In this document: positions 1 through 15,014 of the stretch, piece by piece | Layout: each line of letters opens with the position of its first letter | Position numbering within the stretch: the stretch's first letter is position 1 | Translations under genes and position numbers: made by a program | Assembly: GCA_040357565.1 (NCBI GenBank) | Contig: JBDODJ010000069.1 | Length of the DNA: 59,512 bases | Reading direction: 5' to 3' (one strand) | DNA from: Cercozoa sp. M6MM | Lineage: Eukaryota > Endomyxa: Ascetosporea | Notes under the pieces: generated by a model | The model's input: the letters and a program-made list of their open reading frames with translations, nothing else | Database searches by the model: none | What the model was told of the DNA's origin: nothing

Positions 1-1186
1 ATGTCACTGGACGGTCTGACTGGACACGTCGGATTGGACGAACTGGGCGAACGTGCCGAAGGCGGTGCTTTGCCCTCCCTTTTGCCCCATCCCGCCCCTT
101 CACCCCTTTACCGCCCTGCTTGTTTAGGTGCCTACGGTCTCATCAATCTCCAGTCGGACAGACGCGGTGGCTACGTAACTTGCACTAAAAAGTGAGGGTA
201 TGATGGGGGTAAAGTGGCGAACTAAACCTGTGTCCAGCTCTTCCGAGATGTCGCTCTGGCCACCGAGGACGGTCTCAACTGGTATTTTTCGAACTAAGGA
301 TTAAGGGGGTTTAATAGTTTAGGGTACATATCTGTGTACAGGGTGGTCCAATCAGACCAACTGACCTGGCTCAGTGGCTTTGACGCGAAGGACCTTGTCG
401 AGGTGTCTCCTGGCGTGCTGGCTCCACGTGCCGTGCCTGTGATTCAGCGCGAAATCCACACCATCGATGGCGTAGCTTTACCCCTCTATCCTTACTCCTT
501 CCCTTTACTCCCCTCTGTCCCTTCCCTTTACCCCCTCAGTGGCTGTTCGCACTGATGCTGACACTGGTGGTGTTGGGCTGCGGCATGGGCGTGTCGCTGC
601 TGTACTTCAACCACAAGTACGGCGACAAGCGCATCATTCGCATGTCGTCGCCCAAGGTCAACAACGTCGCACTCGGCGCTGCACTGCTCGCCTTGCTCAG
701 CATCGTAGTCTACCTGTCTCTTGCTTTACCCCTACTTCCCCTTTACCCCCTGAGTTTGCTTGCAGCCACTGTGGGGTCTCGACGAAGGTCTCGTGTCGGC
801 CGGCGCTGCGTCAGACTTGGTACGGTTTGTGTCTGCAGGGGGGGGGGGGGGGGTAAACTGATAATGTGTGGTAGTGCATGGCACGTGTCTGGGTCTCCTC
901 GCTGGTAGTCTGCCTGTGCTCCTCCAGTACCTGTGTAGTGTCAAAACAACGTATGTCATGTTTGTTCGTGTGTATGTGTGCAGTCAGTGACGTCGTTCTT
1001 TGCCGCTCTGTTTGCGAAACTAGCGCGTGTCTGGCGCATCTTCCGGTACAACTGGACCATTGCATTGTACTTGCCTGGTTTTGTTATGGGGGCGGTTTAC
1101 TCTGCAGAAATGCCGACATGCTGGAGCAAGTCTCCATGACGCTGTGGTAGCTTCCTTCCCTACTCCCTACCCCCTCTACCCCCCCC

Positions 1187-1234
<48 letters not shown>

Positions 1235-2423
1235 TACAACAGGGATGTACTGGCACTGGTCGGTATCGCTGTTCTCGGCAACCTCGTTATCCTTGTTGGT
1301 ACTGCCATACTACCCCTACCACCTACCCCCAACTCCTACCCATACCCTGACCCCTCGGTAGCCTGGCATGCGGCGGCACCGCTGGAGTACACATACACGA
1401 TCATGTCGGAGCACCCGTCACCGACGTCGGCTGATATCGTACACTCTTGTGTCCATCCGTACTAACATATCCCACATGTACCATACATATGTACACTTGT
1501 TTGAGCAGGTAATCCAGGAGGTCGTCGGCGGCTGCTCGTCGACTGGCGACTCGACCGGCTTTGCAGTGGCACTCCTGGTCTACGTCGGTCTGCTGCTGTT
1601 TGTGGGCGCTGCCTTGGCCTACAACACGCGGCACATTGAGATGTACTACTACCTGTACTCTAGGGGAATGATTGGGAGTACATAAGAGTACTGCGGGATG
1701 TCTAGTCCGGCACTCAACGACGCGCGCATGATCGGCATCGCACTGTACGCGTGTGCCATTCTGTTCCCTGTGGTCGTGCTGTCCAAGTCAGCGTACTCTT
1801 TTTTTTTTTACCCCCGTTCCTCGCTGTACACTTTATTTCTCAATGTTTCGATAATATTGTTCCCTCAGACTGGCCCTGGAAAAGGTCAACTCACAGTTTA
1901 CGATCGTGGCCTTTGTCGGAGTCGTTGCCATCGTGACGACAATGTGCGTTATCTTTGTGCCCAAGATTCTGGCCATTCGGCAAGGCACCTCGGACGAGTG
2001 GACGACGCGACGCACCACGCAGTACCTGCCCATCTACCTCTCTGTTTTCAGAGTACACTCGTTAAATACGCGAACGCTGTGGACAGCACGAGCCATCGCG
2101 GCTCGTCCAAGACGACAGGCACCTCCACAGGTGGCACCCAGCACAAGACGACTGCGACAACAACAACGACCTCATCTAATACCGTGGTACCCTCCTTGTT
2201 TCTGTGTCTTTCCTCTTTACCCCTTGTGCTTGTGTGTGTGTGTCGTTAAAGTCGTCCAACTCAACATCGCAAGTCTCAAACAGTCACAGCAGTCTTAGTG
2301 ATGAGGTCGAGGTGCGTTTTACTCCTGCTTGGAGCCCGTCAAACTTGAACGGTGCAATCTTTCGCAATCTTGTTATGTCTGCTTCAGATCGAAATGGAGG
2401 CCGGTTTGCCTACCACGAATTAG
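1..2423 (+). CDS. GABA-B-like class C GPCR, 3' part
   Basis: Seven-transmembrane receptor of class C, closest in feel to GABA-B receptors and their protist relatives. The window opens inside the extracellular ligand-binding (Venus flytrap) domain: the first exons encode SLDGLTGHVGLDELG and, after a short intron, GAYGLINLQSD, the end of an ANF-receptor-type lobe. The membrane part starts near 540 (WLFALMLTLVVLGCGMG) and includes RMSSPKVNN, the intracellular loop motif typical of GABA-B receptors, then SFFAALFAKLARVWRIF (TM3 end), LALVGIAVLGNLVILV (TM4), and helices near 1545-1620, 1698-1790 and 1895-1980. The tail is Ser/Thr-rich and ends GLPTTN with a stop at 2421-2423. Four introns fixed by frame are 65-127, 175-237, 282-341 and 472-539. 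The join around 840-985 is unclear and contains a G run. No ligand can be predicted. The 5' end lies outside the window. Confidence 0.82.
838..854 (+). repeat. Poly-G run in GPCR intron
   Basis: Seventeen consecutive G on the sense strand inside an intron of the GPCR gene. It is the only long homopolymer C/G run in the window that has G on the sense strand; all others in introns have C on the sense strand. Confidence 0.95.
1179..1228 (+). repeat. Poly-C run followed by (CA)n
   Basis: An intron of the GPCR gene holds about eleven C followed directly by a CA dinucleotide array up to the downstream exon. The sense strand is pyrimidine-rich upstream of it (CCTACTCCCTACCCCC). Confidence 0.9.
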
Positions 2424-2856
2424 CACATCGCATCACCGGCCGCGTTCGGCTACCTACTCCACGTCGACGTCAGGTCGTACTAAATTTTAGTAATCCGTCG
2501 CGTTCTTAACCTGTCAGTGCGCGCTCTGTGCTAGCTTAAGCTGTGCACGCGACTGTCGCAGCCTCACCGCACTTTTTTCGTTTGATATTGTTAATCTATC
2601 GCGACCGGAAGGGTACAGTCCCGTCCGTTCCGTCCCGAATATCGATTTATTACTGTAATACCGACGACAAGGACATGCGTGCGCATTGCACGTCACGGGG
2701 GGTTGAATGTCACGTGCCTGCCACGTGTGCCCACGCGATTTTGCCCCGAAAGGCGGGAACTCCCGCAGAAGTCCGAAAGTATCTCTTTTTGGGAGTGAGT
2801 ATCTTTTGGGGGCGAAACCCTAAGCGACGCTTCCGCCGTACTGCAATTGACGAAAC

Positions 2857-3244
2857 ATGAGTCAGCCGCCATACAATCCAAGCGCTCCGATGGGTACGAA
2901 ACTCAAACTGTTTTTCCTGTGTTTTGCTGACCCTGTCGATACGAAATGTGCGGTAGGGGCCACGCCGGTGTATCAGCAGCCAATGTACGTGCAACGTCCC
3001 CAGGTGCAAGCACCAGCGCCGCAGCCACAGACGGTTGTCGTTCAAAGCGGCGCCTGCCAGCACGTTTTCGACGAGCAGGTGCCGATCTGGGCGTGGATCG
3101 TCTGCCTGTTTACCGGTATCGTAGAAATGTTAGCTTTAGTGTGATTTCATACATGTACTGATAGTCGCGGTGTCCTTAGGTTGGTGTTGCATTCCCTGCT
3201 TTGTGCGCGAGCGCGTCTGTCTCAAGTGCGGCATGCGAATTTAA
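2857..3244 (+). CDS. Small BRI3-like membrane protein
   Basis: Three exons split by introns 2894-2956 (63 nt, GTACGA...GTAG) and 3116-3179 (64 nt) give a protein of about 87 residues. It starts MSQPPYNPSAPMGATPVYQQ, continues with a Pro/Gln-rich cytosolic part, and then has CQHVFDEQ, a hydrophobic segment (IWAWIVCLFTGGWCCIPCF) and a basic Cys-rich end (RERVCLKCGMRI, stop 3242-3244). A Pro/Tyr-rich N-terminus, a Cys-flanked hydrophobic segment and a final CxxCG are the layout of brain protein I3 (BRI3) and related LITAF-like small lysosomal membrane proteins. The match is by layout and Cys pattern, not long identity, so family assignment is moderate. It follows the GPCR gene on the same strand after about 430 bp. 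Confidence 0.62.
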
Positions 3245-3429
3245 CCATCCGGTGCCGTCTACGATTTTCAGGCTCCCACGTCACAGTCTACGTAGTGTAG
3301 CACCGTGGCCGAAGTCCGCTGGACCAACGCAAACCAATGGGCGGTCCTATCACTGTTCTTTTTCGGGCGGGCGGTAGCGGTACAAGGGATTAGATTGATT
3401 GGTTGACAGCAACAATTGAACTGTGTAAT

Positions 3430-3515
3430 TAACAAAGTTTGTTCAGTCTACTAAGAAACCAACTAAGAAACCAACTATGTGGCGTAGTTCCCTAGCACCA
3501 GTCCTAGTCCAGGTG
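3430..3515 (-). repeat. LINE-family 3' end, copy A
   Basis: Contains AAACCAACTATGTGG and CACCAGTCCTAGTCCAGG, matching the 3' ends of three other copies at 22780, 30110 and 30468. The AAGAAACCAACT unit is doubled here. On the minus strand the element ends at the low coordinate. This is the most diverged and shortest of the four copies. Confidence 0.4.
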
Positions 3516-3605
3516 TTTGTACTAAAGTAACCGAACGGTTGGATACGTTCAGTTAAACGTATCGTATGCATGTACTGGTACGGCCACGTTAAGTGACACG
3601 CCGGA

Positions 3606-3628
3606 AATAAACAAAAAAAAAAAAAAAA
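3606..3628 (+). terminator. AATAAA plus genomic A16
   Basis: AATAAA at 3606-3611, one C, then sixteen A. It is a possible poly(A) signal for the BRI3-like gene 360 bp upstream. A genomic A tract straight after the signal could also be the scar of a retroposed RNA. Confidence 0.35.
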
Positions 3629-3699
3629 CGTTGTGAGTCGTGCACGTGCTATTCCCAGCCGACCGTAGGCAGTAACTGACTGAGCTACGGTGACTTCGT

Positions 3700-7848
<4,149 letters not shown>

Positions 7849-8039
7849 CCTGTGAGCGGTCCACAGTGTTACAGATATGTCACGCACTGCCCCACGCAGC
7901 GGCTGGGATGGGACCCTTCGTATGCAGTTTCGTTAAAGTCGTGCAGCTCCGCACACTTAAACAAATCGTCGTTTCTGAGTTTTTGGCAACGTATTTTTTG
8001 CTGCGAATCGTGCATAAAAGCAAGCTGTAACACGAGACA
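7849..8039. promoter_or_regulatory. Divergent promoter region MCM7 / SDR
   Basis: A 191-bp interval between the MCM7 start (minus) and the dehydrogenase start (plus). A TATA-like GCATAAAAG lies about 30 bp before the dehydrogenase ATG. No other recognised element. Confidence 0.4.
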
Positions 8040-9606
8040 ATGCTAGGTCGACGTTTTTTCAGTGTCACACGCCCGGGACGCCTCGAAGGGAAGGTAGAGC
8101 ACGTTATGGTCACTTTCTTTTGGCGTGGACGAATGTTGTGGTCATGTGTTATCCAATCGATCATTGCAAGCTTTTCAACGATTGACAGGTGGCCATCGTC
8201 ACTGGCGCTGCCTCTGGCATCGGACGCGAGAGCGCGCTTCTTTTTGCCGTAAGTTTCCGCTTGGAAACTTGCGAAACATTGTGTGGATGGTTGTTTGCAC
8301 AGAAAGAGGGTGCCAAAGTGGTCTGTGCCGATATATCTCCGGATGCGACTGCCAAGGTGCAGGCCTTTCTATCCGCTCGATTCTTGCGTTCACTTTTTGT
8401 CGGCTTTTCTAGGTCTGCAAGGAGATCAAGGAGGACGGTTTTGAGGCGCTTCATTTCACCGTCGACGTCGCCGACGAGAAGCAAGTATTGCCGTTACTCA
8501 GTGTCATTCCGGTGTCTCTTTGGGGAGCAAAACAAGACTGTTTGTTGCGCCCATGATTTAGGTCGAAGAGTTGGTCCACTTTGCGGTCCGAGAGTTCGGC
8601 TCTCTGGACGGTAAAAGGCACCCTTACACCCTGCGATTTATACTTACACCCCCCTCAGTAATGTTCAACAATGCCGGTATCATGGACCTGAGCGACGGCG
8701 ACACCGAGGCCACTCAGTAGTTTGTTGATACAGTAGGATAAGTGTCCCTTTTGTTGACCCCATCGTATGCAGGGACAGCACATTCGATCTCACCTTTGAC
8801 GTTAATGTCAAGTAACTGCATTTGTTTCTTGGCTCTACCCCTCCATCAATTGGGATTGTGGTGGTTTTCAGGGGCGTATTCTACGGCTGCAAATACGCGA
8901 TTCGCGCCATGAAACAACGCGAAGGCGGCAGTATTGTCAACACGGCATGTATCCCTTTGCCCTTCTCCATAGCCGTCAGTGTCGTCAGTCACCCACACAT
9001 GTATAGGGCAGTTTCGTCGGCAAGTTGGGCGCTGCCACACCACAGCTGGCTGTACGCACTCTTTGCACCTTGAGTCGGTACTTTATATTCTCTTGGTGCA
9101 TAGTACACGGCCTCCAAGGGAGCCGTCATGGCCATGACGCGCGAGCTCGCTGTGCTGCATGCGCGTGATCGGATCCGTGTCAACAGTACCTTACCCTACG
9201 GCGACCTTACCCCCCCATTTATACCCTCTATCCTCTAGGCTTGTGTCCGGGACCGTTGCAGACCGAGCTACTGCAAAAGTTCCTCGACACTGAGGAGAAG
9301 CGCCAGCGTCGTTTGGTACTACCTTCTCATCGTCGACGGAGCTTTGCAGCATAGAATACTATGCTTATAGGTACACGTGCCGATGGGCCGTTTCGGACTC
9401 GCCAAGGAACAGGCGCAAGCAGCCCTGTATACTCTTTTTTGGCTGTGATATCTGCGTGCGTGCGCGTTGCGCAACGGAGACTGAGACTGTAACTTTGAAT
9501 GAGTTTGAATTGTAGCTTCCTCGCGAGCGACGACGCCAGCTTTGTCACAGGCACGGACTTTTTCGTCGATGGTGGCATCACGGCCGCCTATGTCACGCCC
9601 GAGTAG
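8040..9606 (+). CDS. Short-chain dehydrogenase/reductase, classical type
   Basis: NAD(P)-dependent oxidoreductase of the classical SDR family. Start ATG at 8040 gives MLGRRFFSVTRPGRLEGK, an Arg-rich leader that looks like a mitochondrial or peroxisomal targeting sequence. About ten small exons follow. Cofactor motif VTGAASGIG is at 8198-8224, NNAG at 8667-8678, and the catalytic YTASK at 9104-9118. Downstream are RVNSLCPGPLQTELL and the C-terminal FVDGGITAAYVTPE, stop 9604-9606. The DISPDAT after the second beta strand has an acidic residue there, which suggests NAD(H) preference. The core resembles bacterial glucose-1-dehydrogenase-type and HSD17B14/DHRS4-type enzymes; the substrate cannot be told. 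Several introns have C-rich tracts (CTTACACCCCCCTCAG). Confidence 0.92.
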
Positions 9607-9904
9607 GGAGCTGCGTTGGTAGTACTAATTAGGGTAGGTAGCGAGGCGAGTCGAGGATTTTACTTACTATAGCGATAGAACCCCACCGCACCGCACAAAT
9701 CAATGACTTTTACAACTAAACAGGGCACCATCACGGATACGACATATGCATGTTTTGTACTTAAAGGCCGGGGTACCGACGCGGTGGCTTGCGGTGCGCA
9801 GTCGAATATTTTACGGCCCACGCAACATCCACGCCACGCCGCAGTTATCTGACGGATAGACGGTGCAAGCTTTAGAGCAGTAGGAGTCTGGTGGACGTTG
9901 TCGC

Positions 9905-11876
9905 ATGTTTAGCTTCGCTTCGTCTCCGGGTTCGAGTTTTGCCGGCTTTGTCCCCGATAACCAAGTGGTGCTTTCTGTTGCTTCTTTAGGGCGAACACCG
10001 TGACGTTGGTTTCGCTGTTATTGGGTTTTCACTGTGTGCAGTGTGAGCGGAGGCTGCATGAACTTATCCACAGCACGTGCAGCAACTCAAGCGTTGCGCA
10101 CCAGCTCGAGTCGCGACTAGGCCAAGAATTGGTGATATCTTGTGCGCAGGTGGCCGAACTTGAGTCGGACGACATCGATCAGCTGAAACTGTGCGTTGCT
10201 GCGCGTCTTGTGGTCAAGAAGCTCGTACCTTCCGCCTCAGGGTTTTCTGTATGGATACCATCCGGATCGTTGCTCCTGTAAACTTAGGTGCGTCGCCTGC
10301 GCAATGACGAAACTGAGCTGACTCAGAACGATGTGTTGTCACAAGAAGCCGTTCGTGCCTTGGCACCGCACTCGTCTTTTGTATTCCAAACGTTGTTTTT
10401 ACGAAAGGTCTGTTTCACTAACCGCGAGTGAATTTTAGAAGCGTAAGGACGATGATTGCGTGCCGCGCTTCCTGGCAACAACACCCGTGGAGGAGTCCGA
10501 CGATACCAGCATTGCTTTTTTATTGTCCGAGGAGGTGAGTTCAATTAATGCCGCCCAGTAGGGAATCAAGCACGAGATATTTGAATAGGAAGCAACGCTG
10601 TGTGTCGCTGTCGGCGAATTGCGACGCGGCGGCGCTTTGCACGACTCGATTTGTCAGTTGACAAAACTTGAGCATTTCTTTCAGCTGTTGAAACTTTCCC
10701 AGTGTGAATACTGTTTGCACACCTTGCAGTTGGTCAACGCTACTTGCAGAAAGGTTGTTTGACTAATTTTTGCCTCATGGGAAAAAGGAGACTTTGAACA
10801 TGCTTCCTCTGCAGGTGCGAAAGATCAAATTACATCATGTAACTCAGTATGCCTGTCTTGAGTAGTCTCTGTGCATCTGTACTTTGGCAGTGCCTCGCGT
10901 GCCGTGCACACACTGCGAACACAAGGTGAGTGCGAGACAAAGTTGTTCTTCGTGGACGAAGCTGTTCTCTCGCACGCGCGTCTGTGCTGCACGAGTGGTA
11001 GGACTGCCTCTTTGCCCTTCAATCACCTTTCGTAGTTTTCTACCTCGCACGTCAGACGGCTTGACACCGTGGAACTGGCTCGTTGACTTGCTGAGTGATA
11101 TCTTTGCGGGCACACCCTTCACACTCGGACTGCCTCCTCCAATGTAAATACTCTCGTCGGTTCTTCTTTCCTCCCTTGTGCACTAGTAGTTAGTACCTAC
11201 TTTTAGAGGCGCACGAAGTAATATTCCCGTCGTGCCAAACGAGGCCTCGTACGACGCTGTTGCCAACGCCTTTGTGGTATGCTTTTGGTACAGTTAAATA
11301 TTGTACCCTACAATGTCCTCTTGGGTCCCTGTCTCCTTTAGGCTGGACTACTCGCCGTGTGCGCCAGCGATCCCAATGCTCGTTTGCGTCCCTGTTTAGA
11401 GGTATTCGCTTCGTACTAAATGTATACTCGTAGGCCGTCGTGTACATATGGAGACTGCAGATCACTGGTGGCAATGTGTACCACTACGCCATGCGACTGC
11501 GCGAGTGGAGCAAGTCGAAACTCGTGTTCGAGGCCGAGCCGCTCTTCACTCGAGTTGAAACTGCCTTCCGTCGACTGGTACAACCATCTAAAGTATGCAG
11601 ACCAGCTCCAGGCAGCTGGATATTTGTCTTCTGCTGTAGCATTTCCGATGCCGGCACGCGACACGGACCAGCCGCAATGGTGCTGGAGTCGTGCGAAAGC
11701 TTACGGTAATGCATACGGATACGGTTATAACCAGGTGTCTCTGAGTATCCCACCCTTTTACTGTACTGTCGTGGATCGTATAGGTGTGGCTCCATGATGC
11801 GGGCGATTTGTCCGACCTGGGCAGTCAGCACTCCACGCACACTGGCAGCAACGCCAGCGTCGCTTCCTTTCGCTAA
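9905..11876 (+). CDS. Unrecognised protein with Cys-pair motifs
   Basis: Not recognised. Likely start at 9905 (MFSFASSPGSSFAGFVPDNQ); the first two joins are uncertain. Then come a helical stretch (CERRLHELIHSTC, DDIDQLKLCVAARLVVKK), an acidic/basic middle (KKRKDDDCVPRFL), and pairs of Cys (CEYCLHTLQL near 10700, CTHCEHK near 10910) that may bind zinc. The C-terminal half has VAGLLAVCASDPNARLRPCLE, VVYIWRLQITGGNVYHYAM and REWSKSKLVFEAEPLF. The frame across 11578-11639 is restored by a 62-nt intron that starts GTACAA; the last exon ends SNASVASFR, stop 11874-11876. It converges with the OSBP-type gene, with a 20-bp palindrome between them. No function is assigned. Confidence 0.55.
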
Positions 11877-12017
11877 CTCAAGCTCGGCCGACATCAGCCG
11901 GCCTAATACTGAGGCCTACTACGATAGCTAGGTGTTCGGTTCAATGGTACGTACAGCGAATGCCACCGCGTGGCCGAGTACTACTCGTACGGTACCAACT
12001 CGGCTGAAAGTGAAATA

Positions 12018-12037
12018 AATTCAATTCGAATTGAATT
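12018..12037. repeat. 20-bp perfect palindrome between convergent genes
   Basis: AATTCAATTCGAATTGAATT equals its own reverse complement. An AATAAA (12014-12019) overlaps its left end. It lies between the stop of the upstream plus-strand gene (11876) and the stop of the minus-strand lipid-transfer gene (12129). Confidence 0.85.
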
Positions 12038-12128
12038 GCAGTGGCCCAGGCTTAAGTTGTTCCGGGCTTTCGGTCCGTCGGGAAGGAATCGCGCATCCGT
12101 CATGACGGATCATCTTGCGATACTTCAG

Positions 12129-14296
12129 CTATTTTTCTGAGGCCGAAAGTGCGCGTGCCTTGCGCGTTGGCTTGCGTAGTTTCGCATCGGAGCGCTGCCT
12201 GTCCTCCAGCACGGCCTGTTTGCAAAACACAAAGTTGTGGTTGAACGGAAGACATGCGACGGGATAGCAGGTGCACAGAGTACCTTCCAGTGCTGTGCAT
12301 CGTCGTACAGTCCTGCACGCAAGTACACGAGGTCCTCGCGATACCTGCAGTCGGACGGCCTACGCAAATGCACATATGCACATGCATCCATTGAAACAAC
12401 CAGATTAATGGGTTAGTACAAGGCTTCCTCGTCAGACACAGGTTGCGGTGAGATTGGATCGACTTGGTGCAGCTGCCAGAAGGGCTGGGGGGGGTAAGCG
12501 GGAGGAAGGAGAATGAGGTAGCAAGGCTCACTTCTCCGTCGAAAACGATATCCTGTGTCCAGCGACCGGTGATTTCGCAGAGCTTCTCAAACTGCTCGAC
12601 CTTGAGTTTGCGGAGGTTGACCGTGTCTAGATCGACGTCATCAGGCACGCGGTAGATGCCTCCGCCAATACGGTCAATCTGAAAACAAGGGCAAAATAAA
12701 GTAACGAGGAGGAAAAGTACGTCAGGCTACAGGAAGATTGGGACGCGAGAAGCCGAACCAGCCGGATTTTTTGGCACCCTGCAGAGACAAACTCGAACAT
12801 GTATGGGCATAGTGTCATATACATATATATATATATAGAAAGGAAAGGGCACGTATTTCTCGAGGTCAGCCTCGGAGGCAGGAGGACAGAATGCCACTCG
12901 GCACAGCAATCTCTCGGCCTGTGTACACAGCAAAATGTATGACTGGAAGATTAAATGGATGAAGGCTCTGTGTGTGTGTGTGTGTGCGCGCGCGCGCGTG
13001 TGTGTGTGTGTGTGTACCTTGTTGACAAAGTGCACGGGATGCTTGGAGTCGTAACTGATGATGCGATCGCCGTACATCACGCCTCTACAGGATCGCAAGT
13101 AGAGATATGGGAAAAGAAAGCGAGGAAAATAAAGAGTATAGAGTACGTCAGGACAAAATCAGGATAGTCGAACGTGATCCTTGAACCGTCCTTAAAGTCG
13201 CTGTATTTACACCTTTCACTCACACCACAAAACAGAAGAACAAAAGGAAACTCAGTACACGTGGTTCGGGCCGACCTGCATTCCGACGATTCGGTTTACT
13301 GTCATGCTGCACACACATGCATGAATAATACATTGATACATACAACAGCAGGAGTACTTGCTCTTAAACTCGTGCATGCCGTGTAACCGAAAGCTGTCGT
13401 CGTGCGCACGCACATCAAAGGCGCTGATGGGCGGGTGGTGTGCCACCTGTTCGCAGTACACCTCGGCGTTCTCGTAGTTGGCCTGGAAAGTCTCACCCTG
13501 CCACACACAACCGACTTTGCTTGGACCCGCTTTCGTACAGAATCTATCTCTACCAGAATCGGATTGAACGGCTTCTCTTGTCGGAATCCCTGTGTTGTTT
13601 CACAAACACACACATTTTCTTTCGTTGACAAGCAGAGACAAGCAGTTACCAGATGCAAGCCACTGAACAGAAAGGTGACGACCCACTTCATGCGTTCCAC
13701 AGGGTCCTCTGTCGCCGCAGCTTTCTACAGTTATGTGTGAGTTTCAAACAGAAACCGGTTCCTCTAAGAGTGCACGTACAGGCAGAAAAATCGGCAGGAA
13801 GGACCAGACGTCGGAAAGACGCTGCAGAAAGCTGCGCGACTCAAACACGCGAACCGGGAGCGACACGTTGACCAACGACTTGCCACTCAGCAGGTTACGA
13901 CCCATGCTGTATTATACAATGCAATAATATGTGCAAAGGAAACAATGTGCACAGTACCTTTTCAACAAGTGGCCCAGTACGTTCTTCTGTCGCTTGATTA
14001 GTTCCGTGTCACCGAAAAGAATTCCGCCACCCTCTGCACATGGTATATACGCCTATTATCTGCACAGCGAAAGCGAGGTTACGAAGATTTTTGCACAAAA
14101 CAATACCATGGAGCGGACACAGAGGCAGGCCAAACGGACTATCCTCGCCGTACACAAAGCGCAGCGGTTCCTGCGCAGCGAAAATGAGGGTTCTCCCAGG
14201 CTGCACCTCACGCAGGTACTTCAACAAGATTCCCAGGTAGTACAACGGTCTGACCTCGGTGGGAAGCACCTCGCGATACGCGGTGTCATACGACAT
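12129..14296 (-). CDS. Oxysterol-binding-protein-related protein (ORP/Osh)
   Basis: Lipid-transfer protein of the OSBP/ORP family, acting at membrane contact sites. The proposed ATG at 14294-14296 (MSYDTAYREVLP) gives a protein that is mostly the ORD; no PH domain is seen. The family fingerprint EQVAHHPPISAF is at about 13418-13452. Around it are NLLSGKSLVNVSLPVRVFE, DPVERMKWVVTFLFSGLHL, KPFNPILVE, GVMYGDRIISYDSKHPVHF and SGWFGFSRPNLP. The C-terminus has YREDLVYLRAGLYDDAQHWK followed by LEDRQRSDAKLRK, like the end of ORP5/8 and Osh6/7. Stop 12129-12131. No clear membrane anchor follows. The N-terminal 30-60 residues depend on uncertain joins near 14100-14250. A GT-rich microsatellite and a G run (sense C run, 12487-12494) lie in introns. 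Confidence 0.9.
12970..13015. repeat. (GT)n/(GC)n microsatellite
   Basis: GT repeats flanking a short GC alternation, inside an intron of the OSBP-type gene. Confidence 0.9.
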
Positions 14297-15014
14297 GTCG
14301 GTGCACTGCGTGGCTTCTCAGAACGCGGCACACGTCACTGATCAAAAAGTCACCTCCGACGGAAAAATGCTGCCCTAGAATTGGCTAAGACGCTGCACAC
14401 AAATGCTCACACACACGACAACTCGCAGCACTTTCCCGTAGACACTGTCTAAAGCCGAGAACTTTGACCTTGAGTTCAGACTTCCCGAGATCCAGTCGGG
14501 GATGAGTCATTTAAGTCAATTTTCTATGCCTGGAGAGCTGTTCCACGGAAGATTTGCAACCGTTCTAGTTACTTAAAGTGTAAGCATAGAGGCGAAGTTG
14601 CCATGTGTTTTGGCGCGAGTGTTTTACGCGCTGATTTTACTGTACAGTACTACACTGTTCTGTAGCGCTGCGACCGGGTTGCGTATCGTGGTGGCTGTTT
14701 GTGCCAGTGTAGGCCAGCAACCGTACGTGTACTTTGCTATCCAGTCCGAGCTGTGTTATCGCCCCAGAAATACAAGAACAAGATCTGGAAAAGTGACGCC
14801 CCAGGTGCTTGCTTAGGGCCCGATGCAGCAGCCACTGGTTCCCCAAAAGCGACAAAGAACACAGGAGTCTGATCTAAGCGTAACACAGACCGGGCATGCG
14901 ATGTGTTTTGCATTTTGTTCGTGCTGTTTTCTTTTTCGGTTCTGGGTTTTCTCCTTGCCTGTTGAATGCTTCTTTGTTTAGAACAAGACCAAGGGCCAGC
15001 AGCACAAGGACTAC
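14297..15014. other. Divergent interval OSBP-type / NAE1
   Basis: About 720 bp between two start codons that point away from each other. Possible 5' UTR exons of NAE1 lie at 14700-14830 and 14983-15014 (the latter follows a good acceptor, TTGTTTAG). No coding match seen. It probably carries both promoters. Confidence 0.4.

Larger units (their letters stand above)
3245..3699. other. Intergenic, with repeat copy and poly(A) site
   Basis: No coding exon seen. It holds the 3' end of a dispersed LINE-family repeat (about 3430-3515) and an AATAAA followed by a genomic A run (3606-3628). The part from 3245 to about 3430 is plain sequence, probably the 3' UTR of the BRI3-like gene. Confidence 0.5.

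Noticed and set aside
480-770. CCCTTTACCCC blocks as interstitial telomere repeats
   Set aside because: Spacing is irregular, the blocks are confined to introns, and they follow the strand of the host gene. This fits pyrimidine tracts, not telomeric DNA.
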